Of a stretch of 64,000 nucleotides of DNA, positions 27,301-34,978 are shown one piece after another. The DNA lies in the NCBI RefSeq assembly GCF_015221875.1, contig NZ_JACYGY010000001.1:682001-746000 (forward strand), in the 5' to 3' direction. The translations under genes were made by a program, and so were the position numbers. Position 1 is the stretch's first letter. The number at the start of each line of letters is the position of its first letter. The notes under the pieces are model-generated. The model saw only the letters and a list, made by a program, of their open reading frames with translations. It did no database searches and was not told where the DNA came from. The DNA is from Dyadobacter subterraneus. GTDB lineage: Bacteria > Bacteroidota > Bacteroidia > Cytophagales > Spirosomataceae.

Positions 27301-27504
27301 TTCAATTTGTCTTTCAATACTGATATCTCCGGTAATTGATCCCAAGCCGCGATTAATCACTTCATTCAAATAAAGACTTAAAACTTTTGCAGCCTCACTT
27401 TTTTCGACGATCGTTTCTCTAACAAAAAATTCTTTCTGGTCTATACTTTCCAGTTTGGAAGAAATTAGCTTTGTAATAAGTTGCTCGTAAAGACCTTGTT
27501 GCAT
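24361..27504 (-). CDS. PLD-nuclease / SF2 helicase / DUF3427 multidomain protein
   Basis: 1047 residues. Domain order: N-terminal helical region; phospholipase-D-like nuclease with LHAKSYLF (H222-x-K224) and GSSNLSRSAL (about 240-249); SF2 helicase with Walker A AATGTGKT (346-353), DEVHH box, GLTATPER and motif VI QQLGRGLR; then the C-terminal DUF3427 domain (HSRYTREQILVAFG, YNDYAVSETLFHWQSQ, FVRE). One HKD motif suggests a dimer is needed for cleavage. Proteins of this layout are found in defence-associated contexts; here it stands with only a YcxB-like gene, so a role in nucleic-acid defence or repair is inference. Confidence 0.92.
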   Translation of the reverse strand: MQQGLYEQLITKLISSKLESIDQKEFFVRETIVEKSEAAKVLSLYLNEVINRGLGSITGDISIERQIEISNKIIRLLRDELADTDFNDDLITVNGRILNAVFSKIDAPFSDFDKRLKEITPYTRLSQSELFTGSNVGISLDSELRKEILSSDKIYFLVSFIKWSGIRIFKKELEEYTSRGNSLKVITTSYMGATDLIAVEFLAGLPNTEVKISYNTENERLHAKSYLFFRNTGFNTGYIGSSNLSRSALTSGLEWNLKVTTQEVGHIIDKFSKTFETYWEDNEFEIFRLGEHTEKLKVALKREKSRDKNEASSYFELNPFPFQAEILEKLAAERIIHNRYRNLLVAATGTGKTVISAFDFKRYYVKNPNARLLFVAHRKEILVQARATFAGILKDNNFGELWVEGIEPDRYEFVFASVATLKNRIGTITLSKNYYDFIIVDEVHHITADSYRPILEKFKPKILLGLTATPERMDNANILADFDNTIAAEIRLPEALNRKLLCPFQYFGITDSVDLSNASWQNGRYLPAELTRIYTQNDIRVGEIINNCAKYLRDYEDVRALGFCITREHASYMAEKFALAGLKADYLVSGNDREELRSTIKSRFRKKEINYLFAVDIFNEGVDIPELDTVLFLRPTESLTVFLQQLGRGLRLSERKECLTVLDFVGNARSEYDFEGKFRALIGKTNTSTKDELERDFPHLPLGCSIVLEKKAKDFILQNIKAATQLSSKQLINKIANFKHQTTLPLTLKNFTEFYHIPLQAIYKKGTWSRLCFFANQANDFSVNNEIEIKRAIAKKWLCCNSYSYLSFILKLAKRDFQINITEFDESERLMLTMLHYDFWQTNAGSENLQTSIQKIGDNSILVKEIVEVLELLIDQISHIELDIDLPYAQPLKVHSRYTREQILVAFGDSTFERKSSNREGVVNLDSKKTELLLITLKKTEENYSPTTLYNDYAVSETLFHWQSQNSARPETGKGLSYIKQEEKGKIILLFVRERNDDEFGNTFAYVFLGAANYLDHYGSKPMNIHWKLEEPIPHYMWKETAKMAVG

Positions 27505-27627
27505 GTGTTGAGGATTATATTATTTGCCTAAAATAGCATAATTAAAGCAACTAAGTCCCTCTGGCACAAATTTTACCCAGCCAAACTTAGAAATCACAAA
27601 TATCTAATCTCTAAACCACCCCAAAAA

Positions 27628-27921
27628 ATGTTCATCATCTCCCTAACCTACATCGTCCCCCTCGAAGAACTCGACCAGCATATGGCTGCTCATGTCAAAT
27701 ACCTCAAAAAGTATTATAAGAAAAATATATTCGTAGCGTCGGGAAGGAAAGTGCCGCGGTCGGGTGGGATAATTTTGGCTTTGGCGGAGTCGGAGGAGCA
27801 GGTTAGAGAAATTATTAGTGAAGATCCGTTTTATAAACTGGAACTGGCTGAGTTTGATATTACCCACTTTCTGACCTCACAATTTCACCCGGATCTTAAA
27901 GATTTGCTGAAAGGGAAATAA
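27628..27921 (+). CDS. YciI family protein
   Basis: 97 residues of ferredoxin-like dimeric fold. The conserved His (DQHMAAHVKYLKKYY) and Asp (SEDPFYKLELAEFDI) place it in the YciI/YCII family, related to EthD and muconolactone isomerase folds. Enzymatic role unknown. Ends in a convergent hairpin with the DinB-type gene. Confidence 0.85.
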   Translation: MFIISLTYIVPLEELDQHMAAHVKYLKKYYKKNIFVASGRKVPRSGGIILALAESEEQVREIISEDPFYKLELAEFDITHFLTSQFHPDLKDLLKGK

Positions 27922-27944
27922 AAGTTAAATCACTGAAATAAAGG

Positions 27945-27992
27945 TTTCAGATGAAAGTTACGACGGCAGATCAATCGGACTTTCATCTGAAA
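27945..27992. terminator. Perfect 14-bp hairpin between convergent genes
   Basis: TTTCAGATGAAAGT and ACTTTCATCTGAAA with a 20-nt loop; sits 23 nt past the YciI stop and 20 nt past the DinB-type stop. Confidence 0.65.
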
Positions 27993-28012
27993 AGCAGGCG
28001 GATATTTAAAGA

Positions 28013-28537
28013 TCAGAATTTACCCAAGGCCCAGTTCAAATGTCCTAAATGATGGTAAATGTGCCAGTGAGAAATCGCAAGCGCATCTTTTTGTGTAAAC
28101 CAAACTTGCCGGGCCGAATGATAATAACTGATCGACAGCTGTTCTTCGGTCAGGGTCCTGGCCAGGAAAACGTAACGTTTTAAAGTACCTTCAAAGGACT
28201 GCAAAGAATCTTCAATGGGCGCGGAAAGTGAATCCGCCGTAGCAGCCCAGGCATTCATATCAATCAGGATCATTTCTTTGTTTTCGGGCTCTGTCAGCGC
28301 TTTTTTGAGCCGCAGATAGTGAATGTACTGTATATCACTCACATGATGTACAATCTGGCGCACGTTCCAGCTATCGTCACGATAAGTTTTGGCCAGTTCT
28401 GCTTCTGAAAGATTTCCAACCAGCTCACGGTAATTGGCCGGAGCCAGTTCTATACCCTGAATGATACTTTCAATGGCTTCTTTGGAATAATCTTCCCGTT
28501 TTATAAATGGGCCAATAGGAAATTTGCGGTCAGTCAT
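28013..28537 (-). CDS. YfiT/BstA-type DinB family putative metal-dependent hydrolase
   Basis: 174-residue four-helix bundle. The three-His metal site is visible: His in VRQIVHHVSD (about 63-64) and HWHIYHHLGH near the C-terminus. N-terminal PIGPFIKREDYS and AELAKTYRDDSWNVRQ are typical of YfiT, the bacillithiol S-transferase subgroup. In Bacteroidota this family is widespread. No operon partner. Confidence 0.85.
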   Translation of the reverse strand: MTDRKFPIGPFIKREDYSKEAIESIIQGIELAPANYRELVGNLSEAELAKTYRDDSWNVRQIVHHVSDIQYIHYLRLKKALTEPENKEMILIDMNAWAATADSLSAPIEDSLQSFEGTLKRYVFLARTLTEEQLSISYYHSARQVWFTQKDALAISHWHIYHHLGHLNWALGKF

Positions 28538-28836
28538 GGCAATCGATCAGAGATTTTTAAACTAGAAATAAGATTGAACTTCGAAGAAAATCCGGTTGCC
28601 AAAGTTAGCAAGAAAAGGTTTTAACTATCACTACTATACGTTTTGTATATTAAATCTGAAAGGGTAAAGTTGATTTGTCTCTTTAAATGAGCGGGAGAAG
28701 TAATGAAGCGGATAAAAACCTGATTTGCCTCTCAATTTTGTCGTGTTCTGCCACGAATTTCGTCGTTTATACACCCCTTTATTTTAAATCAGAGTTTATA
28801 AATTTGTTGTATTAAAACCAGAAAATTTATATCATT
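28538..28836. other. Intergenic region between divergent genes
   Basis: 299 nt. A TAAATTTG box at 28799-28806 suits a -7 promoter element 31 nt before the VOC gene. Nothing else noted. Confidence 0.4.
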
Positions 28837-29253
28837 ATGGCACAAATCAATGCGTATCTGACTTTTGGCGGCAAATGCCGTGAAGCAATGAATTTTTATA
28901 AGGAATCTCTGGGCGGAGAACTGGAATTCATCGTGATCGAAGATTCTCCAATGGCGCAGCATTTTCCGGCTGAATTGCAAAAGAGCATTTTACATGCAAG
29001 CCTGACAAAAGGTGATCTGATGTTTATGGCGACAGACATGATTGGCCCTGACGGAATTGTCCCGGGAAATAATGTGGCCCTGACAATAACGGCCACCAGT
29101 GAAGAGGAAATGAACGATTTCTTTTCAGCATTATCGCTTGGCGGAAGAGTAACTCATGCGCTGGAAGATTTTTTTGCGGGCAGAATGGGATCACTGGTCG
29201 ATAAATTCGGTATTTACTGGTCGGTTTTTTATGATATAAACAGCGGAAAATAA
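28837..29253 (+). CDS. VOC (glyoxalase/PhnB-like) family protein
   Basis: 138 residues. Starts with INAYLTFGGKCREAMNFYKESLGG, the PhnB-like subgroup signature, and ends LVDKFGIYWSVFYD. Two beta-alpha-beta-beta-beta modules form the fold. These proteins bind a divalent metal in many family members, but the usual metal His/Glu set is incomplete here. First of a run of small same-strand genes (VOC, SRPBCC, VOC, DoxX). Confidence 0.85.
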   Translation: MAQINAYLTFGGKCREAMNFYKESLGGELEFIVIEDSPMAQHFPAELQKSILHASLTKGDLMFMATDMIGPDGIVPGNNVALTITATSEEEMNDFFSALSLGGRVTHALEDFFAGRMGSLVDKFGIYWSVFYDINSGK

Positions 29254-29317
29254 CCTTTGGCGTAATCCACCCCCAAGATTGCCGTGTTTGCCCCCTTTTT
29301 GATCAAAACGGTGACAT

Positions 29318-29325
29318 TACTTTTG
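29318..29325 (+). promoter_or_regulatory. Candidate promoter -7 box for the SRPBCC gene
   Basis: TACTTTTG (TAnnTTTG) with TTTTTG 16 nt upstream; the SRPBCC ATG is 33 nt downstream. Suggests separate transcription from the preceding VOC gene. Confidence 0.4.
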
Positions 29326-29358
29326 CAGCGTACTTATTAATACCTAAACATAAAGAAA

Positions 29359-29892
29359 ATGAATGTCCTTAAAATTATCCTGATCGGCATTGTACTGATA
29401 ATTGGGCTTGTGCTTGTCGTCGCTTTGTTTGTCAAAAAAGAATACACGATCGAAAGGGAAATCACGATCAACAAACCGAATCAGGCGGTTTATGATTACG
29501 TTAAATATGTTAAAAATCAGGACAATTTTAATGTGTGGGTGATGATGGACAAAACAATCACGAAGCAGTTCAGGGGCACGGACGGCACTGTTGGTTTTGT
29601 ATATGCCTGGGAGGGAAAGGAAAGAGCCGGAAAAGGCGAACAGGAAATAAAGGCACTTCATGAAGGTAAGGAAGTGGACCTGGAAATCCGTTTCGAAAAA
29701 CCATTTGAAGGCATCTCACAAACACAAATGATAGCGGAACCGGTTTCGGAAAACCAGACAAAAATGATCTGGAAAATGGTGGGTGCCAGTAAATATCCAA
29801 TGAATATTACCAACTTATTCACTGGCAAACTTCTGGGTGGGGATATGGAAAAAAGTCTCGTAACCCTGAAAGGAATCATTGAAAAACAATAA
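29359..29892 (+). CDS. SRPBCC family (polyketide cyclase-like) protein with N-terminal membrane anchor
   Basis: 177 residues. One N-terminal transmembrane helix (LKIILIGIVLIIGLVLVVAL) then a START/SRPBCC ligand-binding domain (IEREITINKPNQAVYDYVKYV ... GFVYAWEGKERAGKGEQEI). Binds a hydrophobic ligand by family; the ligand is unknown. Followed 54 nt later by a second VOC gene. Confidence 0.82.
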   Translation: MNVLKIILIGIVLIIGLVLVVALFVKKEYTIEREITINKPNQAVYDYVKYVKNQDNFNVWVMMDKTITKQFRGTDGTVGFVYAWEGKERAGKGEQEIKALHEGKEVDLEIRFEKPFEGISQTQMIAEPVSENQTKMIWKMVGASKYPMNITNLFTGKLLGGDMEKSLVTLKGIIEKQ

Positions 29893-29946
29893 GTTAACAG
29901 ACCCTTACTTATATTTCTCATCAGAAAATTTAACTCACTAAAAACA

Positions 29947-30351
29947 ATGGCAACTAAAATTTTCGTCAACTTACCCGTAAAAGACCTGAATAAGTCGATA
30001 GCGTTTTTTACGAACCTGGGCTATACCTTCAACGCGCAGTTCACCAATGAAAATGCGACTTGTATGATCATCAGCGAAGACATTTTTGTGATGCTTCTGG
30101 TTGAACCTTTTTTCAAAGGATTTACAAAAAAAGAAATTCCCGATACGCAGGAGTATGCGCAGGCAATTGTCTGTTTGTCGGCTGAAAGCAGGGAAGAAGT
30201 GGATAAGCTCGTGAGTCTGGCTCTGGAAGCCGGCGGAACAGCGCCGAATGCAGTTCAGGACCAGGGCTTTATGTATGGTCACGGTTTTCAGGATCTGGAT
30301 GGGCATTTGTGGGAAGTAATGTGGATGGATCCGGCTGTAATTCAGGGTTGA
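29947..30351 (+). CDS. VOC family protein (extradiol dioxygenase-like)
   Basis: 134 residues. NLPVKDLNKSIAFFTNLGYTFN opens the first module; FMYGHGFQDLDGHLWEVMWMDP closes the second with the conserved His-x-Trp-Glu at the C-terminus. A subgroup frequent in Bacteroidota, sometimes labelled glyoxalase/bleomycin resistance. Reaction unknown. Confidence 0.85.
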   Translation: MATKIFVNLPVKDLNKSIAFFTNLGYTFNAQFTNENATCMIISEDIFVMLLVEPFFKGFTKKEIPDTQEYAQAIVCLSAESREEVDKLVSLALEAGGTAPNAVQDQGFMYGHGFQDLDGHLWEVMWMDPAVIQG

Positions 30352-30435
30352 AATTGAAAATTATTTATATTAGGGTGAAAAAGGTGTTTTGACCACGCCT
30401 ATCCAAATTCTATCTAAACTTTAAGAACGAAAAAC

Positions 30436-30813
30436 ATGAAAATTGCAGTCATCATTGTACGTGTGCTAATGGGATTGATGTTCCTTTTTGCTTCCATCGC
30501 ATTCTTTTTTAAACTGATTCCACAACCTGAATTGGCCGGTCCGATGAAACTTTTTAACGAAGGTCTGGCAGCATCTGGTTATTTTATGCCGTTTTTGAAA
30601 GCTGTGGAACTGATCGCCGGACTATTGCTCGTAGCAGGCTTATTTATCCCGCTGACTGCCATTGTGATATTTCCGATAACCATACACATTTTTCTGGTGC
30701 ATGTTTTCCTGGCACCGGAAGGCATACCGATTGCAATTTTCATGTTGGTCGGGAATTTGTTTATTGCCTGGTATTACCGCAAAAGTTATGCGCCTTTGTT
30801 TATCATGAAATAA
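30436..30813 (+). CDS. DoxX family membrane protein
   Basis: 125 residues with four transmembrane helices. MGLMFLFASIAFFFKL and PFLKAVELIAGLLLVAGLFIPL match DoxX/DoxD-like proteins, inner-membrane proteins tied in several organisms to thiol or redox stress. Last gene in the VOC-SRPBCC-VOC-DoxX run. Confidence 0.83.
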   Translation: MKIAVIIVRVLMGLMFLFASIAFFFKLIPQPELAGPMKLFNEGLAASGYFMPFLKAVELIAGLLLVAGLFIPLTAIVIFPITIHIFLVHVFLAPEGIPIAIFMLVGNLFIAWYYRKSYAPLFIMK

Positions 30814-30834
30814 GTTGAGACGCTTCGTATAAAG

Positions 30835-30903
30835 AGGATAGTTTAGTGTTTTTTTGAAAAAATGGTACCTTGCCGGCTGATCAGGGGCGCACTGAACTAT
30901 CCT
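30835..30903 (+). terminator. Long stem-loop after DoxX
   Basis: Arms AGGATAGTTTAGTG and CACTGAACTATCCT (one G-U pair) around a 41-nt loop, followed by a short T-rich run. It reaches to 30 nt before the next ATG, so it may also act in the leader of that gene. Confidence 0.45.
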
Positions 30904-30932
30904 TATTTTGAGATTGAAATTGAAAAAATAAA

Positions 30933-31517
30933 ATGGCAAAAAATAACGGGCAAACGGGATTATTTGAGCAACCTGTTGCCGACAAACCTGTTACATACGA
31001 ATACGAGGTCTTTCTTTCCATATCAAAAAATATTGAAGAGGATGCGGTTATGCTGAAAGCACAAACGGAAGCCATCGTTGGGCCCGATCGACAGAAATAT
31101 TTCCGGCCTCATATTTCTTTTCTTTCGTTTAAACAAAAAGCAGAAAAGGATTTGGTTTTGAGTACTTTGCAAGCGGCTTTGGTAAATACTTCGCCAATTG
31201 ATGTTGAAATAAACGGATTTGGCATTTTCCATAAGGGGCCATATGGACAAACGTTGTTTCTGAATGTCGTTGAATCGGAGGAACTGAAAAATCTGTATGC
31301 CTTGATTCAATCCACTTTTCGTTGCGGGAAAATGAAAGGTTTGCACCTTACAATCGTGCGGACGGTTTATCTTGATGATCCGGAAACTGTTCTGGGTCAA
31401 TTAAATGCATTGAATTATACCGGGACTTTCCGCTGTACGCAACTCACACTGCTCAGAAGGCCAAAAGACACGAAGGAAAAATACGAGGAAGTAGGAATTC
31501 TGAATTTGGGAAATTAA
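30933..31517 (+). CDS. 2'-5' RNA ligase / 2H phosphoesterase superfamily protein
   Basis: 194 residues. The two His motifs are RPHISFLSF (HxS) and KGLHLTIVRT (HxT), as needed for 2H phosphoesterases, which cleave or form 2'-5' or cyclic phosphodiesters. N-terminal ~25 residues are a low-homology leader. Native substrate unknown. Followed 48 nt later by a small gene on the same strand. Confidence 0.82.
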   Translation: MAKNNGQTGLFEQPVADKPVTYEYEVFLSISKNIEEDAVMLKAQTEAIVGPDRQKYFRPHISFLSFKQKAEKDLVLSTLQAALVNTSPIDVEINGFGIFHKGPYGQTLFLNVVESEELKNLYALIQSTFRCGKMKGLHLTIVRTVYLDDPETVLGQLNALNYTGTFRCTQLTLLRRPKDTKEKYEEVGILNLGN

Positions 31518-31564
31518 GCGGGTTGTATTTATCTGATTAAGAGCCAAAACTAAAAATCATCCAT

Positions 31565-31822
31565 ATGATAGAAGTTTTTAAGACCAACGTCACCGACCGC
31601 GAAGTTGCCAATATGCTGCTGGATCAGATTCATTTGACCTTTGTAGGTTATCAGGCCAATTTTGATCTGGAAGATTGTGACAAAATCCTGCGGGTTTGTT
31701 TTGATTCTGGCATCGTTCAATCTTCCCTGATCATCAGCTTGCTCAGATACTTTAAATTTGAAGCAGAAGTTCTGCCGGAAAACCATCGTTCTCCGGCAGA
31801 GCAAATTCTTTTGGTCAAATAA
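31565..31822 (+). CDS. Small hypothetical protein (HMA-like fold)
   Basis: 85 residues: EVFKTNVTDREVANMLLDQIHLTFVGYQANFDLEDCDKILRV. The beta-alpha-beta-beta-alpha-beta pattern resembles metal-binding HMA domains but no CxxC is present. Similar unnamed small proteins are common in Bacteroidota. Stop lies 7 nt from the convergent GlxA-type gene. Confidence 0.6.
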   Translation: MIEVFKTNVTDREVANMLLDQIHLTFVGYQANFDLEDCDKILRVCFDSGIVQSSLIISLLRYFKFEAEVLPENHRSPAEQILLVK

Positions 31823-31829
31823 GTACAGA

Positions 31830-32813
31830 TTACAACGCTACCATATCCTTGTTGTATCTATTTTTATATCCGATTGGCGAAAGCCCGGTGATCTTTTTGA
31901 AAGTTGTCCGGAACGCTTTGGTATCCGAATAACCGACATCGTTCATCACCTCATTGATATTTTTGCGACTTCCCTCAAAACTCTTTTTGGCAGCCTCAAT
32001 TTTGACGCGCTGGATATATTCCGAAACAGTATTACAAGTGGCTTTTTTAAAGCGGCGTTCCAGACTTCTCCGCCCGATCGCAAACATAGATGATAACTGA
32101 TCGACAGTGATTTTTTCCTGAAAATTCGTCTCGATAAATTCCTGGGCTTTTTTGATCGGTTCGTCCTGATGTTCGCTCTGGCCGTTGAACATAATAAATG
32201 GCGACTGACTTTTCCGGTCCATTTCTATCTCGAAATATTTGGAAGCCAGAATAGCCATATTTCTATCTGTATATTTTTCTAATAGATACAAAAGCAGATT
32301 CCAGTATGAGTTAGCGCCACCGCTGGAATAAATTCCGTTTTCATCGGTAATGATTTTGTCGGCTACCAGATCAACATCCGGAAACATTCTTCTGAAATCA
32401 TTCTCGGCAACCCAGTGTGTCGCACATTTTTTTCCTTTCATTAAACCAGTGGAAGCCAGCAAGAAAGCACCAACGCAAAGGCTGGCAATTTCTGAACCTT
32501 CCTCATATCTCTGAACAATCCAGGGAAAGAATTCTTTATTAGCTTCTATCACAGCTTCTCTGTCGCCATTGACAGCCGGAATAATGATCAGATCCGTTTT
32601 TGGAATTTCACCAATCATAGCATCCGGATAAACGCGAAATAATTTATCATAAATCTCCGGCTCTTTGGAAAGTCCGATAAGCTTTACATCAAACAGAGCC
32701 TGTTTTCCTTTGATTTCCAGAAACTCATTGATTTTGGTAAACATATTGAACGGGCCTTCAATACAGCTTAACGCCGCAGCACCTTTGGGAACGAGAATAG
32801 CTATGTGTTTCAT
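31830..32813 (-). CDS. GlxA-type AraC family transcriptional regulator
   Basis: 327 residues: an N-terminal DJ-1/PfpI-like domain (about 1-190) with Cys at the elbow (SEIASLCVGAFLLASTGLM), and a C-terminal AraC helix-turn-helix pair (ITVDQLSSMFAIGRRSLERRFK; INEVMNDVGYSDTKAFRTTFKK). Such regulators sense small metabolites and act on nearby genes. It is divergent from the SRPBCC gene at 33027, a plausible target. Confidence 0.9.
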   Translation of the reverse strand: MKHIAILVPKGAAALSCIEGPFNMFTKINEFLEIKGKQALFDVKLIGLSKEPEIYDKLFRVYPDAMIGEIPKTDLIIIPAVNGDREAVIEANKEFFPWIVQRYEEGSEIASLCVGAFLLASTGLMKGKKCATHWVAENDFRRMFPDVDLVADKIITDENGIYSSGGANSYWNLLLYLLEKYTDRNMAILASKYFEIEMDRKSQSPFIMFNGQSEHQDEPIKKAQEFIETNFQEKITVDQLSSMFAIGRRSLERRFKKATCNTVSEYIQRVKIEAAKKSFEGSRKNINEVMNDVGYSDTKAFRTTFKKITGLSPIGYKNRYNKDMVAL

Positions 32814-33026
32814 ATTTCAAAAATAGAACGAAAAAATGTCGCAATCAACCCTCCACATCGTCTTGATTGCACCACCTGGGTTTATAAATATGATGTTAAA
32901 TTTGCAATATAAATAGTTGATAAACGATTAAACTTTGGCTTTCCGGATTTCTTTACAAGACCATATACAACGATTGCGGAAAGCTGATGCATTTAATAAA
33001 TCAATTCACGGATTAAATTCAAGACT

Positions 33027-33476
33027 ATGGAAACTGCAAAATTATTAATCCAAAAATCAATATTGATTAAAGCGCCCAAAGAAAAAGTCTGGGATGTTTT
33101 GTTTACAGATCCGTATATCAGGATTTGGTATAATGAATTCAGTGTAGGTTGTTATGCGGTAACCGATTGGAAATTAGGTAGTAAGGCGGTTTTTAAAGAT
33201 GATAGTGAAAGCGGATTGATTGGAGAAATTGTTGCAAGCCAACCCAATGAATTACTATCGATTGAATATACAGGAGTACTGCAAGGCGGTGTTGAGGATT
33301 TTGAAAGCGAAATGGCAAACCAGATGAAAGGAGGCCGCGAAACTTATAAAATATCAGATGCCGAGGGAGGCACTTTTCTGGAAGTTGATCTTGATATAGC
33401 TCCGGAATATTTTGAAATGATGTCTTCCGCCTGGGATAATGCTATCGTAAAAATTAAGGAATTGTCTGAAAATTAA
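33027..33476 (+). CDS. SRPBCC family / AHSA1-like protein
   Basis: 149 residues. IQKSILIKAPKEKVWDVLFTDPYIRIWYNEF is the AHSA1/START N-terminal strand-helix block and FEMMSSAWDNAIVKIKEL the C-terminal helix. A ligand-binding or stress-response fold with no defined reaction. Divergent from the GlxA-type regulator. Confidence 0.85.
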   Translation: METAKLLIQKSILIKAPKEKVWDVLFTDPYIRIWYNEFSVGCYAVTDWKLGSKAVFKDDSESGLIGEIVASQPNELLSIEYTGVLQGGVEDFESEMANQMKGGRETYKISDAEGGTFLEVDLDIAPEYFEMMSSAWDNAIVKIKELSEN

Positions 33477-33496
33477 TCACATATACTGCTTTTGCC

Positions 33497-33576
33497 CTTT
33501 GTGAAAAATCTTGGTGCGCTTTGTGTTAATGTTACCACAAAGTTGCACCAAGAAAGAAACACCAAGATTCACAAAG
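33497..33576. repeat. Long imperfect inverted repeat of the CTTTGTG/CACAAAG type
   Basis: CTTTGTGAAAAATCTTGGTG at 33497 is mirrored by CACCAAGATTCACAAAG at 33560-33576, with inner CTTTGTG and CACAAAG copies. Repeats of this wording are frequent between genes in Bacteroidota. It may also terminate the convergent genes on both sides. Confidence 0.75.
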
Positions 33577-33626
33577 TCAAATAAAATTTGTTTTTCGATT
33601 TTGAATTAGAGTTTTATACCGAGACT

Positions 33627-34976
33627 TTAAAGCCAGAGTTTCTCCATTTCTTCCAAAGTTTTCTCTTTTGTTTCAGGAATAAATTTCCAGACAAAAAGAA
33701 AAGCTCCAACGGACATCAGCATAAAAATCCAGAAAGTAAATGCGTTTCCGATTGATTGAAGCAAAATTGGAAAGCATTGGGAGACAATAAATACAAAAAT
33801 CCACAAAGCAAAAACACAGATGGACATGGCGCGTCCGCGTGTGCGGTTTGGGAATATTTCTGCTATAACCACAAAAGCCAGTGGTCCGAGTGAGAGAGCG
33901 AAAAAGGCGATGTATGCCAAAATAGAAATAAGAACGAGATAACCTTTGGCCAGATCAAGGTAAAAAGCACCGCCAATTAAAGCGAGGCAAATTGTCATTC
34001 CTGCTGAACCGACTAGTAACAAACCTTTTCTGCCAACTTTGTCAACATATTTTATCGCAACAATCGTAAAAAGAAAATTCACCACGCCGACTAAAATGGT
34101 TTGCAGCAAAGCAGAATCAGAACCATCGCCAGTGGATTTGAAAATTTCAGGCGCATAATACATGATGGCGTTGATACCTGTGATTTGAGAAAACATAGCC
34201 AGAATAATTCCGGCAATCAGTGCTTTTCTGATTCCGGGTTTGAAGATCTCAGAGAAAGAAACGGATTCTGTATTTAAATTTTGATTGATCTCAACGAGTT
34301 CGATTCCGGCTTTTTCCGGTCCGTTTATTTTTGTCAGAATGATAAGCGCTTCTTCATTTCTGCCTTGTTTGGCCAGCCAGCGCGGACTTTCCGGTACAAA
34401 AAATAGTAAGATCAAAAATATCACAGACGGAAAAATGCCTGAACCAAACATCCATCGCCAGCCGGTTTCCACATTCCAGGTTTGATCATACATGCCGGCA
34501 ATTTCTGCATTGACAAAATAAATCAGCAGAATTCCGGTTACGATACCGAGCTGGTTAATGGACACAAGTCTGCCACGTTTTTCTGCCGGTGCGATTTCAG
34601 TAATGTACATTGGTGCCAGCATGGAAGCGATTCCAATGCCTAATCCGCCGATGATGCGGAAAAAAACGAACCAGTTCAAATCAGAAGGAACAGCGATTCC
34701 AAGAGAAGATATGCCAAATAAAATCGCAGAGAGAATCAGGATTTTTTTTCTTCCCAGCCAGTCGCTAAGCGCACCTGCAAACAAAGCTCCAAAAACACAG
34801 CCGATCAATGCGCAGGAAGCAACCCAGCCGACCATCGATGGAGATAAATCAAATTTAATCTGTAAAAATCCGATTGCTCCGGCGATTACTGCCGTGTCAT
34901 AACCAAACAACAAACCACCCACCGCCGCTACCAGGGTAATTTTATATAGAAAAAATACGCTTCCCTGATTTCCCAT
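33627..34976 (-). CDS. Sugar porter family MFS transporter (sugar/H+ symporter)
   Basis: 449 residues, 12 predicted helices. Sugar-porter signatures: LFGYDTAVIAGA in helix 1, DWLGRKKILI after helix 2, PESPRWL (PESPR motif) before the central loop, and PETKEKTLEEME at the C-terminus (PETKG motif). Takes up the hexose released by the upstream glycosidases. Last gene of the mannoside operon, 2 nt after manA. Confidence 0.92.
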   Translation of the reverse strand: MGNQGSVFFLYKITLVAAVGGLLFGYDTAVIAGAIGFLQIKFDLSPSMVGWVASCALIGCVFGALFAGALSDWLGRKKILILSAILFGISSLGIAVPSDLNWFVFFRIIGGLGIGIASMLAPMYITEIAPAEKRGRLVSINQLGIVTGILLIYFVNAEIAGMYDQTWNVETGWRWMFGSGIFPSVIFLILLFFVPESPRWLAKQGRNEEALIILTKINGPEKAGIELVEINQNLNTESVSFSEIFKPGIRKALIAGIILAMFSQITGINAIMYYAPEIFKSTGDGSDSALLQTILVGVVNFLFTIVAIKYVDKVGRKGLLLVGSAGMTICLALIGGAFYLDLAKGYLVLISILAYIAFFALSLGPLAFVVIAEIFPNRTRGRAMSICVFALWIFVFIVSQCFPILLQSIGNAFTFWIFMLMSVGAFLFVWKFIPETKEKTLEEMEKLWL

Positions 34977-34978
34977 GA

